From contig NW_026912154.1 of assembly GCF_963662255.1 (NCBI RefSeq), forward strand, positions 62,001-126,000: DNA of 64,000 nucleotides, in the 5' to 3' direction. Shown one piece after another: positions 10,640-23,013 of this stretch (its first letter is position 1; each line of letters starts with the position of its first letter). This stretch comes from Cinclus cinclus. Its lineage: Eukaryota > Chordata > Aves > Passeriformes > Cinclidae. The notes under the pieces were generated by a model. That model did no database searches. It was not told the DNA's origin and saw only the letters and a list, made by a program, of their open reading frames with translations. The position numbers and the translations under genes are program-made.

Positions 10640-12392
10640 ACACCCACCAACCCACTGCGGGCTGTCCAGTCTGGTCCTTGTCAGCAGCTTCAGCTAAAGC
10701 AAGCTCTTGGGAAAAGGGGGAATCCCGGTGCTCCCTTCAGCCTTCTTTCTTCAAGCTTTGCAGCCTTTCCTTCGGCACGGTAACTTTGTGTCTTCCAGCA
10801 CAGGCCCTCCTACATGGGAGGAGGGGCTTGAAGGGGCCAAGAAAGGCAACACTGAAACAACAGCTCTCCTTTCAAGGGCATGGGGCTGCTTGGTGACTCC
10901 CGAAGTGAGACAAGGCAGGGCTCTGTGTGCATCCCAAGGGCCAGCGGGTGGCAGGGGCCCACACCTTGCTCTGCTCCCAAAGCTGGGAGAAGGACCAGAA
11001 GCACCAAAACGTCAATTCCCGTTGGGCCCTGCTGAACTCTTCCTCTTTCTTTCCCTCCAATGGCCAGCAGGCAAATGCCAGGGGCCAGGGGCCTCGTGGC
11101 AGACCCTTCCTCCTCCTCCTCCCCGGGGAGCCTCCTCACAGGAAGGGGGCGGCCCCCCAGAGCCCAGCACTCACCAGCTCAGCCCCCCCTAGAGCCAGGC
11201 CGCCGCCTGAGCCCCACGTGCCCTGGGCCAAGTGGGCTTCGGCGGCCGTCCCGGCCACAGCGACAACCGAAGCATCGAGCTTCACCCCTCTGACCGGAGG
11301 AAAAGGGCCAGCCAAACCTCAGCCCGGGGCACCAGGAGAGCAGACTTCACGCTGCAAGTTCCCCGGGGAAAATGGTTTTCAAGGTGCTGGGCTCCATCTG
11401 CGCTGCTCACTCTTTATTGCCTTCGTGTGTAACTCTGAACTTGGGATGAAGTTCTCTTCACAGTTTGGTTAGACAAAACATTCAGTCCTTTTCCAGCCTG
11501 ACAAGCAAGGACGTCGTTGCAGCTTCAGGCCCAAAAGCGTAAACAAGGGCCAACTGAAGAAAGCAATGTGGCAGGAAGGAACTTCAGAACCTAAAGCTGA
11601 AATTGGACAATTCACCCCAAGACTGAAAACGGACCCAAATTCATGAGAGTGAGAAAACCTGTGACCGGTCGTCCATCTTGCGTCCATCTAGGGTAGAGCC
11701 ACGGCCGCAGCCTTGTAGTGCCCAAGGTGGATCCTTTGAAGGCCTTTTAGTAAACACCTCCTTGATTCCTTGAACACTGGCCGGCCTCTGTTCCAGGCGG
11801 CCTCTCCTAAGCATCGCCTTCCCGCTGGAAACCATTGCATTGTAGCGAGGGACACTGCAAAGTCCTTGAAGAGGGCAAGCCCGGCTCAGCAGAAAGCAAA
11901 CCACCCCTGTCTGATCCACAGCATTCCCATCCGACACGCGCAACACGTGCCAGCTCGTGGGAAGAAAGAAACCTTATCGCAGTCAAAACCACAGCGGTGG
12001 GGGCACCATGTGCGCCCCTTGGCAAATGCTGGTTTATTTAGAGCAGAGGCACTGCAGAAGTCAGTGAGCTGCTAAGAAGAAACTCTTGGTGGCCTCGACA
12101 GCCAGCGCAGGAGAGCTGCCCAGAGAAAGAGGAACTTCAGCTCCCTCTGTCTCTGGAGGATGTGCTCAGGCACAGAGCGGCGGGTGTTTCCAGTTGGGGA
12201 TGCTGCAGCGTCCTGCGAGCCGTGGCCTTGACGCTGCTGGCACCAGCACTCCTCCTGATGTGCCGCTTGCTCCAGGGAGGGACTCCTTGCAACGGGCTGA
12301 GCTGCCCTTCTTACTTGCAGGCTTCTTACTCGCCGCCTTTCTCCGGCCACCACGTGCATCTTCAGCCATGAGCCGGTTCTGCTGATCCCTGC
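10640..12392. other. Intergenic spacer between copies 2 and 3
   Basis: No gene recognised. First spacer with AAACAAG in place of AAATAAG. It also has CCAAGACTG where spacers 0 and 1 have CCAATACTG, and GTAGCGAGG near 11843, shared with spacers 4 and 10. The hydrophobic 69-codon frame is at 12162-12371. Confidence 0.6.
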
Positions 12393-12498
12393 GGCGGGCG
12401 GGGCTGTGACGGCACAAAGGGGGCTGAGTGCTGGCGTGAGGCAGGGCTGTGATGTCCTGGCCCCAGCACTGTGACATCACCGCGCCGGCGCTATATAA
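12393..12498 (+). promoter_or_regulatory. Promoter of copy 3
   Basis: GC box 12396-12404, inverted-repeat arms 12449-12456 and 12473-12480, TATATAA 12492-12498. Confidence 0.65.
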
Positions 12499-12534
12499 GA
12501 GGGGCCGGCCCCCGCAGCTGCCAGTGCAGTCGCG

Positions 12535-15500
12535 ATGGGACGTGCCGGAGCCATGGGTGACGGTGACGTGCTGATGATTGCACTTGTCCTGCTGCTGGCC
12601 GCTCTGGCTGCCTGCTGGGCCCTTGCCCACTGGCAACCACGTAGGCCTCGGTCCCGGACAGCAAAGAGGAGCAAGCGCCCCGGGGTCCGGCCCAGAGGCT
12701 CACGGAGGAAGCTGGGAGCCCCTGCGGCTCCCGGGTCCCGCAGGCCTCGGCCGACCCCCCGCAAGCGGCCATGTGCTCCCGCGAGCCCCCCGGGCAGCCC
12801 CTGCAGCTGCGGCCCCTTGGTGGCAGTGGCCCAGGAGCTGCAGGTTCTCATGCGGCAGCTCTGGGGTCGCAGGGGGACCCGTGCGCCGCTCTACTCTGGG
12901 ATGTGGCAGGCGTTGTGGAAGGAGCTGGCGAAGCTGGTGAAGCGAGGCCACCTGCCCTGCTGTGGCTCCTTCGGCTCCTCAGGAAGCCTCCATCCCTTCC
13001 AGAGGCTTCTCTCCATCCCTGGGAGAGCCTCCAGCCCTGCAAGGATGGCACACCAGCGGACACCCTCCACGCACGCAGGGACCTCAGGCTGTCAGAGACC
13101 CTCCATCTCCCAGCCAGGAGCCTCTGCTCTCTCTGACAGCCTCCATCCCTCGCAGAGGCTCAGTGAGACCTGTCAGCCTGCGGAAGGTGCAGAGCCCGTG
13201 GACAGGTCTCCCAGCTCCCTTGGACTGACGGGCACCAGCAACACGGGCCCAACCCTGCCCGCTGACGTGGCCAGGGAAGGCCCGGTGGTCCTGATGGGAG
13301 CCCAGTCCGAGCCAGGGGAGCCTTCCCAGGAGCAGCTGGCCGAGCAGCAAGCGTCCTGGAGGCAACAGTTGCCGGCCCACAGCTGCCAGGACGCTGTGCC
13401 CGTCGTGGCAGCCGGCAACAGCCCGAGCCTGGTGGTGGAGACGACCGTCGACACACCAAGGGGGTTCCTCCATCTCCAGGAAGCTGCCCCAGGACAGCCC
13501 TCGACCACCACCAAGGCCTCTCTAAGAGCAGGTGAGATCTGCCTGGGAGCTGCCTGAGGCTCCCACGTGGCTCTTGAGGGGCATCCCCCGGCCAGGCCAC
13601 GGCCCCTGATGCCAAAGGCTTCAGAGGCTTCAAAAACCCTTGTCTGCTTTGCAGCTGCTCCTGGGACGCCCCTGTGCAAAGCCTCGGGCTGTAGCCCCGG
13701 CCGCCCTGGGCAGCAGAGTGCCGCCCACGCCGCCGGGGACCGCGACGGTGCCGGCCTGCCCCGCTGCACGTCGGCCCCTGCAGCCGCCTCTGCGCACTGC
13801 TCTGCCCCAGCCGTGCCACTGCCCGGTGCGCAGCATGAAGCAGGTGAGAGCGAGGTGGCCCGCGGTGGTGCCGGCCCGCCTGACTCGCGGGTGTTTGTGG
13901 GGGGCCCTGGGCGCAAGGCTGACGGCTCTCTCTTGGACGCAGGCCAAAAGAAGCGGCTGCAGGATCTGTACCAGCTGGGCCCGCCGCTGGGGAGCGGCAG
14001 CTTCGGCACCGTTTTCTCGGGCATCTGCCTCTCGGATGGGAGCCGGGTGAGTGGCCGTGACGGCCGGGCGTGGGAGCAGGGGCAGAGCTGGGGAGGGCCA
14101 GGGCTTGAGCTCAGGCCCCCTCTCTCGATGGCTTGCAGGTGGCCATCAAACACGTGGCCCGGGAGAGCGTCCTGCAGTGGGATGTGCTGGTGCGTGAGCG
14201 GGGCCAGTGGGACGGGGCGGGGTGGGCAGGGATGAGCCCGGGGCCCCGACACAGGCAGGCGGGGGATGGCGCGGGGGAGCGGGCGTGGGCTCAGCGTGCG
14301 GTCCGGGGCACGGTGGGCCTGGGCGTGCCAGAGACCGGTGGTGGGGCCGGGCAGCGGGCACCTCCCCAGCATCCCCTGCGGCTCGGCAGGAAGCCCAAGC
14401 ACCAGGGAGGCTGCCCGGGCTGGGGGGCACTGGGGCATCCCAGGCAGGGTCAGCGCAGCCCTGTGCAGGGCAGCATGCGGCCTGCTGGAGACATTGTCTC
14501 CTCCTCACAGCCCGACGGCAGGCTTGTTCCAATGGAGATCGTGCTGATGGAGAAGGTGGGCTCTGGCTGCTGCTGCATCATCCAGCTCCTCGACTGGTTT
14601 GAGCTGCCTCACAGCTTCCTGCTGGTGATGGAGCGTCCGGAGCCATCGCAGGATCTCCTGCAGTTCCTGCGGGAGCAGGAGTTCCTGTGCGAGGAGATGG
14701 CGCGCTGGCTTTTCCGCCAGGTGCTGGAGGCCGTGCGGCACTGCACCGCCTGCGGCGTCCTGCACCGCGACATCAAGCCAGAGAACCTCCTCGTGGACCC
14801 AGAGAGTGGCGACCTGAAGCTCATCGACTTCGGTTGCGGCACCTTCCTCCAGGAGCGGGCCTTCACACGATTTGCCGGTGAGCCCGCAGCCCGAGCCCCG
14901 CTCCCGGTGCCGGGCACCGCACGGCCCCGTTCCCTCCTGGGTCTTTGGCACGGGGCAGATGCTGTGCCCCAGGAGCCGGCTGCCGGCCCTGCCGACGGGG
15001 TCGGGGGGGGGCGGGGGGCGCGCTGCAAAAGCCGGGCCCCAGCCCCTCGGCTGGCCCGGCCCGCAAGGGGGTGGGCTGCTCCGCTGGCCTTCTTTGCCTT
15101 GCAGAAGGGTTTCTTGGCTTTGGCCAGTCACTTGGGGGACGTGGGGTGGCCCCAGGGGGAGGTCGGGGTCGGCGGCGCAGCCCCTGCCCTCAGCCAGGAG
15201 GCTGGTGCCAGGCTCTGCAAGGCAGCGGCCTGCGCCTGGACAGCACCGCCTTTCTCCCCTAGGAACACGCGCGTACAGCCCGCCCGAGTGGATCGCCCTC
15301 GGCTGCTACCAGGGCCGTTCGGCGACCATCTGGTCCCTGGGCGTGCTGCTGTACGAAATGGTCTGCGGGTGCCTCCCCTTCTGGGACGACTGTGATATCG
15401 TGTCGGGGCAGCTCTTCTTTGAACACCCGATCTCTCCAGGTTGGTATCCGGCCTTGAGAAGGCAGGCCGCGGCAGGCGGCCCGGCGTGGCCCTCGCGCAG

Positions 15501-15818
15501 CTGGGCGCGACGTCCACGCGCCCCGCAGGGCCGGCCGCAGGAGGCGGCCCGTGCCGACGGGTTTCGTCGCGGCACGCGTGGCCCAAGGAGGCGGCCGTGT
15601 CCTGCCGTGCCGCTCTCCCGCACGGGGCAGAGCGGGTCGGGTCCCGCGGGTGCCGGGGGCAGCCGGGCAGGGCCCTTCTGCCGCTGACCGGTGCTTTCTG
15701 GCTTCTCTCCCCAGAGTGCAAACATCTGATCCGCTGGTGTTTGTCCAAGCACCCCGCGGACAGGCCGCACCTGGAGCAGATCTTCAGGCACCCTTGGGTG
15801 CGGGGCGGGCGTTTCTGA
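12535..15818 (+). CDS. Pim-1-like kinase, copy 3 (7 exons)
   Basis: Exons: 12535-13531, 13655-13843, 13943-14046, 14139-14189, 14511-14877, 15263-15439, 15715-15818. The kinase domain carries the majority residue at every variable site (Gly408, Ser426, Val436, Arg516, Arg533, Cys556, Cys606), so this copy and copy 8 are the best reference kinases of the array. The extension differs at Val24Leu inside the membrane segment (shared with copies 6 and 9), Ser249Gly, Ala289Pro relative to copies 1-2, and Leu305Val. All catalytic motifs and splice sites are intact. Confidence 0.88.
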
Positions 15819-15874
15819 TGCCTTGCCGCAGCCTCTGCAGCACCCAGCGACCACGTCCCACGCAGGAGCCAAAC

Positions 15875-15880
15875 AATAAA
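15875..15880 (+). promoter_or_regulatory. Poly(A) signal of copy 3
   Basis: AATAAA 57 nt after the stop codon. Confidence 0.85.
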
Positions 15881-17633
15881 ACACCCACCAACCCACTGCG
15901 GGCTGTCCAGTCTGGTCCTTGTCAGCAGCTTCAGCTAAAGCAAGCTCTTGGGAAAAGGGGGAATCCCGGTGCTCCCTTCAGCCTTCTTTCTTCAAGCTTT
16001 GCAGCCTTTCCTTCGGCACGGTAACTTTGTGTCTTCCAGCACAGGCCCTCCTACATGGGAGGAGGGGCTTGAAGGGGCCAAGAAAGGCAACACTGAAACA
16101 ACAGCTCTCCTTTCAAGGGCATGGGGCTGCTTGGTGACTCCCGAAGTGAGACAAGGCAGGGCTCTGTGTGCATCCCAAGGGCCAGCGGGTGGCAGGGGCC
16201 CACACCTTGCTCTGCTCCCAAAGCTGGGAGAAGGACCAGAAGCACCAAAACGTCAATTCCTGTTGGGCCCTGCTGAACTCTTCCTCTTTCTTTCCCTCCA
16301 ATGGCCAGCAGGCAAATGCCAGGGGCCAGGGGCCTCGTGGCAGACCCTTCCTCCTCCTCCTCCCCGGGGAGCCTCCTCACAGGAAGGGGGCGGCCCCCCA
16401 GAGCCCAGCACTCACCAGCTCAGCCCCCCCTAGAGCCAGGCCGCCGCCTGAGCCCCACGTGCCCTGGGCCAAGTGGGCTTCGGCGGCCGTCCCGGCCACA
16501 GCGACAACCGAAGCATCGAGCTTCACCCCTCTGACCGGAGGAAAAGGGCCAGCCAAACCTCAGCCCGGGGCACCAGGAGAGCAGACTTCACGCTGCAAGT
16601 TCCCCGGGGAAAATGGTTTTCAAGGTGCTGGGCTCCATCTGCGCTGCTCACTCTTTATTGCCTTCGTGTGTAACTCTGAACTTGGGATGAAGTTCTCTTC
16701 ACAGTTTGGTTAGACAAAACATTCAGTCCTTTTCCAGCCTGACAAGCAAGGACGTCGTTGCAGCTTCAGGCCCAAAAGCGTAAACAAGGGCCAACTGAAG
16801 AAAGCAATGTGGCAGGAAGGAACTTCAGAACCTAAAGCTGAAATTGGACAATTCACCCCAAGACTGAAAACGGACCCAAATTCATGAGAGTGAGAAAACC
16901 TGTGACCGGTCGTCCATCTTGCGTCCATCTAGGGTAGAGCCACGGCCGCAGCCTTGTAGTGCCCAAGGTGGATCCTTTGAAGGCCTTTTAGTAAACACCT
17001 CCTTGATTCCTTGAACACTGGCCGGCCTCTGTTCCAGGCGGCCTCTCCTAAGCATCGCCTTCCCGCTGGAAACCATTGCATTGTAGCCAGGGACACTGCA
17101 AAGTCCTTGAAGAGGGCAAGCCCGGCTCAGCAGAAAGCAAACCACCCCTGTCTGATCCACAGCATTCCCATCCGACACGCGCAACACGTGCCAGCTCGTG
17201 GGAAGAAAGAAACCTTATCGCAGTCAAAACCACAGCGGTGGGGGCACCATGTGCGCCCCTTGGCAAATGCTGGTTTATTTAGAGCAGAGGCACTGCAGAA
17301 GTCAGTGAGCTGCTAAGAAGAAACTCTTGGTGGCCTCGACAGCCAGCGCAGGAGAGCTGCCCAGAGAAAGAGGAACTTCAGCTCCCTCTGTCTCTGGAGG
17401 ATGTGCTCAGGCACAGAGCGGCGGGTGTTTCCAGTTGGGGATGCTGCAGCGTCCTGCGAGCCGTGGCCTTGACGCTGCTGGCACCAGCACTCCTCCTGAT
17501 GTGCCGCTTGCTCCAGGGAGGGACTCCTTGCAACGGGCTGAGCTGCCCTTCTTACTTGCAGGCTTCTTACTCGCCGCCTTTCTCCGGCCACCACGTGCAT
17601 CTTCAGCCATGAGCCGGTTCTGCTGATCCCTGC
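15881..17633. other. Intergenic spacer between copies 3 and 4
   Basis: No gene recognised. It carries the CCAAGACTG form seen in spacer 2 but GTAGCCAGG rather than GTAGCGAGG, a small example of mixed ancestry. The hydrophobic 69-codon frame is at 17403-17612. Confidence 0.6.
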
Positions 17634-17739
17634 GGCGGGCGGGGCTGTGACGGCACAAAGGGGGCTGAGTGCTGGCGTGAGGCAGGGCTGTGATGTCCTG
17701 GCCCCAGCACTGTGACATCACCGCGCCGGCGCTATATAA
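17634..17739 (+). promoter_or_regulatory. Promoter of copy 4
   Basis: GC box 17637-17645, inverted-repeat arms 17690-17697 and 17714-17721, TATATAA 17733-17739. Confidence 0.65.
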
Positions 17740-17775
17740 GAGGGGCCGGCCCCCGCAGCTGCCAGTGCAGTCGCG

Positions 17776-20700
17776 ATGGGACGTGCCGGAGCCATGGGTG
17801 ACGGTGACGTGCTGATGATTGCACTTGTCCTGCTGCTGGCCGCTGTGGCTGCCTGCTGGGCCCTTGCCCACTGGCAACCACGTAGGCCTCGGTCCCGGAC
17901 AGCAAAGAGGAGCAAGCGCCCCGGGGTCCGGCCCAGAGGCTCACGGAGGAAGCTGGGAGCCCCTGCGGCTCCCGGGTCCCGCAGGCCTCGGCCGACCCCC
18001 CGCAAGCGGCCATGTGCTCCCGCGAGCCCCCCGGGCAGCCCCTGCAGCTGCGGCCCCTTGGTGGCAGTGGCCCAGGAGCTGCAGGTTCTCATGCGGCAGC
18101 TCTGGGGTCGCAGGGGGACCCGTGCGCCGCTCTACTCTGGGATGTGGCAGGCGTTGTGGAAGGAGCTGGCGAAGCTGGTGAAGCGAGGCCACCTGCCCTG
18201 CTGTGGCTCCTTCGGCTCCTCAGGAAGCCTCCATCCCTTCCAGAGGCTTCTCTCCATCCCTGGGAGAGCCTCCAGCCCTGCAAGGATGGCACACCAGCGG
18301 ACACCCTCCACGCACGCAGGGACCTCAGGCTGTCAGAGACCCTCCATCTCCCAGCCAGGAGCCTCTGCTCTCTCTGACAGCCTCCATCCCTCGCAGAGGC
18401 TCAGTGAGACCTGTCAGCCTGCGGAAGGTGCAGAGCCCGTGGACAGGTCTCCCAGCTCCCTTGGACTGACGGGCACCAGCAACACGGGCCCAACCCTGAC
18501 CGCTGACGTGGCCAGGGAAAGCCCGGTAGTCCTGATGGGAGCCCAGTCCGAGCCAGGGGAGCCTTCCCAGGAGCAGCTGGCCGAGCAGCAAGCGTCCTGG
18601 AGGCAACAGTTGCCGGCCCACAGCTGCCAGGACGCTGTGCCCCTCGCGGCAGCCGGCAACAGCCCGAGCCTGGTGGTGGAGAGGACCCTCGACACACCAA
18701 GGGGGTTCCTCCATCTCCAGGAAGCTGCCCCAGGACAGCCCTCGACCACCACCAAGGCCTCTCTAAGAGCAGGTGAGATCTGCCTGGGAGCTGTCTGAGG
18801 CTCCCGCGTGGCTCTTGAGGGGCATCCCCCGGCCAGGCCACGGCCCCTGATGCCAAAGGTTTCAGAGGCTTCAAAAACCCTTGTCTGCTTTGCAGCTGCT
18901 CCTGGGACGCCCCTGTGCAAAGCCTCGGGCTGTAGCCCCGGCCGCCCTGGGCAGCAGAGTGCCGCCCACGCCGCCGGGGACCGCGACGGTGCCGGCCTGC
19001 CCCGCTGCACGTCGGCCCCTGCAGCCGCCTCTGCGCACTGCTCTGCCCCAGCCGTGCCACTGCCCGGTGCGCAGCATGAAGCAGGTGAGAGCGAGGTGGC
19101 CCGCGGTGGTGCCGGCCCGCCTGACTCGCGGGTGTTTGTGGGGGGCCCTGGGCGCAAGGCTGACGGCTCTCTCTTGGACGCAGGCCAAAAGAAGCGGCTG
19201 CAGGATCTGTACCAGCTGGGCCCGCCGCTGGGGAGCGGCAGCTTCGGCACCGTTTTCTCGGGCATCTGCCTCTCGGATGGGAGCCGGGTGAGTGGCCGTG
19301 ACGGCCGGGCGTGGGAGCAGGGGCAGAGCTGGGGAGGGCCAGGGCTTGAGCTCAGGCCCCCTCTCTCGATGGCTTGCAGGTGGCCATCAAACACGTGGCC
19401 CGGGAGAGCGTCCTGCAGTGGGATGTGCTGGTGCGTGAGCGGGGCCAGTGGGACGGGGCGGGGTGGGCAGGGATGAGCCCGGGGCCCCGACACAGGCAGG
19501 CAGGGGATGGCGCGGGGGAGCGGGCGTGGGCTCAGCGTGCGGTCCGGGGCACGGTGGGCCTGGGCGTGCCAGAGACCGGTGGTGGGGCCGGGCAGCGGGC
19601 ACCTCCCCAGCATCCCCTGCGGCTCGGCAGGAAGCCCAAGCACCAGGGAGGCTGCCCGGGGTGGGGGGCACTGGGGCATCCCAGGCAGGGTCAGCGCAGC
19701 CCTGTGCAGGGCAGCATGCGGCCTGCTGGAGACATTGTCTCCTCCTCACAGCCCGACGGCAGGCTTGTTCCAATGGAGATCGTGCTGATGGAGAAGGTGG
19801 GCTCTGGCTGCTGCTGCATCATTCAGCTCCTCGACTGGTTTGAGCTGCCTCACAGCTTCCTGCTGGTGATGGAGCGTCCGGAGCCATCGCAGGATCTCCT
19901 GCAGTTCCTGCAGGAGCAGGAGTTCCTGTGCGAGGAGATGGCGCGCTGGCTTTTCCGCCAGGTGCTGGAGGCCGTGCGGCACTGCACCGCCTGCGGCGTC
20001 CTGCACTGCGACATCAAGCCAGAGAACCTCCTCGTGGACCCAGAGAGTGGCGACCTGAAGCTCATCGACTTCGGTTGCGGCACCTTCCTCCAGGAGCGGG
20101 CCTTCACACGATTTGCCGGTGAGCCCGCAGCCCGAGCCCCGCTCCCGGTGCCGGGCACCGCACGGCCCCGTTCCCTCCTGGGTCTTTGGCACGGGGCAGA
20201 TGCTGTGCCCCAGGAGCCGGCTGCCGGCCCTGCCGACGGGGTCGGGGGGGGGCGGGGGGCGCGCTGCAAAAGCCGGGCCCCAGCCCCTCGGCTGGCCCGG
20301 CCCGCAAGGGGGTGGGCTGCTCCGCTGGCCTTCTTTGCCTTGCAGAAGGGTTTCTTGGCTTTGGCCAGTCACTTGGGGGACGTGGGGTGGCCCCAGGGGG
20401 AGGTCGGGGTCGGCGGCGCAGCCCCTGCCCTCAGCCAGGAGGCTGGCACCAGGCTCTGCAAGGCAGCGGCCTGCGCCTGGACAGCACCGCCTTTCTCCCC
20501 TAGGAACACGCGCGTACAGCCCGCCCGAGTGGATCGCCCTCGGCTGCTACCAGGGCCGTTCGGCGACCATCTGGTCCCTGGGCGTGCTGCTGTACGAAAT
20601 GGTCTGCGGGTGCCTCCCCTTCTGGGACGACTGTGATATCGTGTCGGGGCAGCTCTTCTTTGAACAGCCGATCTCTCCAGGTTGGTATCCGGCCTCGAGA

Positions 20701-21059
20701 AGGCAGGCCGCGGCAGGCGGCCCGGCGTGGCCCTCGCGCAGCTGGGCGCGACGTCCACGCGCCCCGCAGGGCCGGCCGCAGGAGGCGGCCCGTGCCGACG
20801 GATTTCGGCGCGGCACGCGTGGCCCAAGGAGGCGGCCGTGTCCCGCCGTGCCGCTCTCCCGCACGGGGCAGAGCGGGTCGGGTCCCGCGGGTGCCGGGGG
20901 CAGCCGGGCAGGGCCCTTCTGCCGCTGACCGGCGCTTTCTGGCTTCTCTCCCCAGAGTGCAAACATCTGATCCGCTGGTGTTTGTCCAAGCACCCCGCGG
21001 ACAGGCCGCACCTGGAGCAGATCTTCAGGCACCCTTGGGTGCGGGGCGGGCGTTTCTGA
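17776..21059 (+). CDS. Pim-1-like kinase, copy 4 (7 exons); HRD changed to HCD
   Basis: Exons: 17776-18772, 18896-19084, 19184-19287, 19380-19430, 19752-20118, 20504-20680, 20956-21059. The Arg of the catalytic HRD motif is Cys (codon 533, TGC at 20007-20009), making it a non-RD kinase by sequence; the catalytic Asp534, Lys536 and Asn539 remain, so activity is plausible but uncertain. The change fits a CpG transition. Other differences: Arg501Gln and His624Gln in the kinase, and Pro242Thr, Val290Leu, Val291Ala and Thr303Arg in the extension. The 290/291 pair is shared only with copy 5. The frame and all splice sites are intact, so this is not a plain pseudogene. Confidence 0.87.
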
Positions 21060-21115
21060 TGCCTTGCCGCAGCCTCTGCAGCACCCAGCGACCACGTCCC
21101 ACGCAGGAGCCAAAC

Positions 21116-21121
21116 AATAAA
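21116..21121 (+). promoter_or_regulatory. Poly(A) signal of copy 4
   Basis: AATAAA 57 nt after the stop codon. Confidence 0.85.
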
Positions 21122-22871
21122 ACACCCACCAACCCACTGCGGGCTGTCCAGTCTGGTCCTTGTCAGCAGCTTCAGCTAAAGCAAGCTCTTGGGAAAAGGG
21201 GGAATGCCGGTGCTCCCTTCAGCCTTCTTTCTTCAAGCTTTGCAGCCTTTCCTTCGGCACGGTAACTTTGTGTCTTCCAGCACAGGCCCTCCTACATGGG
21301 AGGAGGGGCTTGAAGGGGCCAAGAAAGGCAACACTGAAACAACAGCTCTCCTTTCAAGGGCATGGGGCTGCTTGGTGACTCCCGAAGTGAGACAAGGCAG
21401 GGCTCTGTGTGCATCCCAAGGGCCAGCAGGTGGCAGGGGCCCACACCTTGCTCTGCTCCCAAAGCTGGCAGAAGGACCAGAAGCACCAAAACGTCAATTC
21501 CCGTTGGGCCCTGCTGAACTCTTCCTCTTTCTTTCCCTCCAATGGCCAGCAGGCAAATGCCAGGGGCCAGGGGCCTCGTGGCAGACCCTTCCTCCTCCTC
21601 CCCGGGGAGCCTCCTCACAGGAAGGGGGCGGCCCCCCAGAGCCCAGCACTCACCAGCTCAGCCCCCCCTAGAGCCAGGCTGCCGCCTGAGCCCCACGTGC
21701 CCTGGGCCACGTGGGCTTCGGCGGCCGTCCCGGCCACAGCGACAACCGAAGCATCGAGCTTCACCCCTCTGACCGGAGGAAAAGGGCCAGCCAAACCTCA
21801 GCCCGGGGCACCAGGAGAGCAGACTTCACGCTGCAAGTTCCCCGGGGAAAATGGTTTTCAAGGTGCTGGGCTCCATCTGCGCTGCTCACTCTTTATTGCC
21901 TTCGTGTGTAACTCTGAACTTGGGATGAAGTTCTCTTCACAGTTTGGTTAGACAAAACATTCAGTCCTTTTCCAGCCTGACAAGCAAGGACGTCGTTGCA
22001 GCTTCAGGCCCAAAAGCGTAAACAAGGGCCAACTGAAGAAAGCAATGTGGCAGGAAGGAACTTCAGAACCTAAAGCTGAAATTGGACAATTCACCCCAAT
22101 ACTGAAAACGGACCCAAATTCATGAGAGTGAGAAAACCCGTGACCGGTCGTCCATCTTGCGTCCATCTAGGGTAGAGCCACGGCCGCAGCCTTGTAGTGC
22201 CCAAGGTGGATCCTTTGAAGGCCTTTTAGTAAACACCTCCTTGATTCCTTGAACACTGGCCGGCCTCTGTTCCAGGCGGCCTCTCCTAAGCATCGCCTTC
22301 CCGCTGGAAACCATTGCATTGTAGCGAGGGACACTGCAAAGTCCTTGAAGAGGGCAAGCCCTGCTCAGCCGAAAGCAAACCACCCCTGTCTGATCCACAG
22401 CATTCCCATCCGACACGCGCAACACGTGCCAGCTCGTGGGAAGAAAGAAACCTTATCGCAGTCAAAACCACAGCGGTGGGGGCACCATGTGCGCCCCTTG
22501 GCAAATGCTGGTTTATTTAGAGCAGAGGCACTGCAGAAGTCAGTGAGCTGCTAAGAAGAAACTCTTGGTGGCCTCGACAGCCAGCGCAGGAGAGCTGCCC
22601 AGAGAAAGAGGAACTTCAGCTCCCTCTGCCTCTGGAGGATGTGCTCAGGCACAGAGCGGCGGGTGTTTCCAGTTGGGGATGCTGCAGCGTCCTGCGAGCC
22701 GTGGCCTTGACGCTGCTGGCACCAGCACTCCTCCTGATGTGCCGCTTGCTCCAGGGAGGGACTCCTTGCAACGGGCTGAGCTGCCCTTCTTACTTGCAGG
22801 CTTCTTACTCGCCGCCTTTCTCCGGCCACCACGTGCATCTTCAGCCATGAGCCGGTTCTGCTGATCCCTGC
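21122..22871. other. Intergenic spacer between copies 4 and 5
   Basis: No gene recognised. The TCC tract near 21590 has four repeats instead of five, which accounts for the 5,238-bp unit; spacers 9 and 10 share this. Private changes include CCAGCAGGTGG near 21424 and CAGCCGAAAG near 22367. The hydrophobic 69-codon frame is at 22641-22850. Confidence 0.6.
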
Positions 22872-22977
22872 GGCGGGCGGGGCTGTGACGGCACAAAGGG
22901 GGCTGAGTGCTGGCGTGAGGCAGGGCTGTGATGTCCTGGCCCCAGCACTGTGACATCACCGCGCCGGCGCTATATAA
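22872..22977 (+). promoter_or_regulatory. Promoter of copy 5
   Basis: GC box 22875-22883, inverted-repeat arms 22928-22935 and 22952-22959, TATATAA 22971-22977. Confidence 0.65.
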
Positions 22978-23013
22978 GAGGGGCCGGCCCCCGCAGCTGC
23001 CAGTGCAGTCGCG

